Origin: Bacillota bacterium
GTDB taxonomy: Bacteria; Bacillota_I; Bacilli_A; Izemoplasmatales; Hujiaoplasmataceae
Assembly: GCA_003245625.1 (NCBI GenBank)
Contig: QKCT01000038.1
Location: 1 to 48,253 of the forward strand
Length of the DNA: 48,253 nt
Direction: 5' to 3'
Shown here in pieces: positions 47,631 through 48,253 of this stretch; position 1 is the stretch's first letter; each line of letters opens with the position of its first letter. The translations under genes were made by a program, and so were the position numbers. The notes beneath the pieces were generated by a model. The model ran no database searches. It was not told the origin of the DNA and saw only the letters and a list, made by a program, of their open reading frames with translations.

Positions 47631-48253
47631 TTTGGTCATTAGTAGTGCGCAATTTGAAAATGTATTTCCGCGATAAAGCATCTGTATTCTTCAGCATGTT
47701 AGGTGTCATCATCATCATTGGTCTCTATGCAACATTTTTAGGTGATATGATGATTTCTTATGCGGGAGAGGAATTTGAGAACGCACCAATCGATGTTCGC
47801 TTCTTGATGGACAGTTGGATTATGGCTGGCGTTATTATCGTTGCCACGATTACGACAACATTGGGTGCGTATGGCATCGCTGTGCAAGATAATGCCTCAA
47901 AAATTATTTACGATTTTCGAGTCTCGCCAATCAAACGTTTCAAAATTGTATTATCCTATTTAATCAGCGCCTTTTTTGTCGGTTTGATTATGTGCATGGT
48001 CTCATTGGCATTAGGAGAAATATATATCAAATTTTCCGGTGGAGAATTTTTAGATTTTCTTGGTTTCTTAAAAGCACTTGGTATCATCATTCTATCTGTC
48101 ATGATGAATTCTTCCATCGCTTTCTTTATCATAAGTTTTATTAAAAGTAACAGTGCATTTGGAGCGATTAGTACAGTCGTAGGTTCTATTATCGGTTTTC
48201 TAATGGGAGTCTATATTCCAATTGGAAATCTGCCATCAGGATTGCAAACAATT
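47627..48253 (+). CDS. ABC-2 type permease, N-terminal part (runs off window end)
   Basis: ATG at 47627 overlapping stop of ATPase gene; open to window end; hydrophobic MIWSLVVRNLKMYFRDKASVFFSMLGVIIIIGLYATFLG. Confidence 0.9.
   Translation, partial: MIWSLVVRNLKMYFRDKASVFFSMLGVIIIIGLYATFLGDMMISYAGEEFENAPIDVRFLMDSWIMAGVIIVATITTTLGAYGIAVQDNASKIIYDFRVSPIKRFKIVLSYLISAFFVGLIMCMVSLALGEIYIKFSGGEFLDFLGFLKALGIIILSVMMNSSIAFFIISFIKSNSAFGAISTVVGSIIGFLMGVYIPIGNLPSGLQTI

Noticed and set aside
1-48253. Genetic code 4 (TGA = Trp), CRISPR, prophage or IS elements
   Set aside because: Genes end cleanly at TGA with overlapping starts (e.g. arcB/arcC, pepV/trmB) and Trp is TGG; no spaced repeats, transposase or phage genes seen.

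Overview
The window is a dense, low-GC bacterial chromosome segment. Gene content and order (polA-mutM-coaE-dnaB-dnaI-thrS, rimM-trmD-rplS, gmk-rpoZ, polC, pheST with T-boxes) are Firmicutes/Mollicutes-like. TGA is used as a stop, so this is not a code-4 mycoplasma; an Izemoplasma/Acholeplasma-like lineage is a reasonable but unproven guess. I found no rRNA, tRNA, CRISPR array or mobile element. Most of the window is core metabolism and information processing: partial fhs, arcB-arcC, pepV, trmB, an M42 peptidase, coaX, polA, dnaB/dnaI, polC, and tyrS/thrS/pheST, each of the latter behind a T-box leader. The most unusual direct observation is one uninterrupted ORF (28698-30119) that encodes a complete MutM/Fpg glycosylase fused head-to-tail to a complete CoaE dephospho-CoA kinase. 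Other points worth checking: a PII-like protein overlapping a CPA2-type antiporter; a DUF134 + NifX-like (His-rich tail) pair behind a promoter whose -35 box lies in a perfect 16-bp palindrome; a lipoprotein EndA-type nuclease with a Thr-rich stalk plus a second exported EEP-family hydrolase; an intact EAL / degenerate GGDEF membrane sensor; an ECF S component next to coaX; and a cre-like operator in the spacer of a candidate arcBC promoter. All calls come from reading the sequence; no database search was run.
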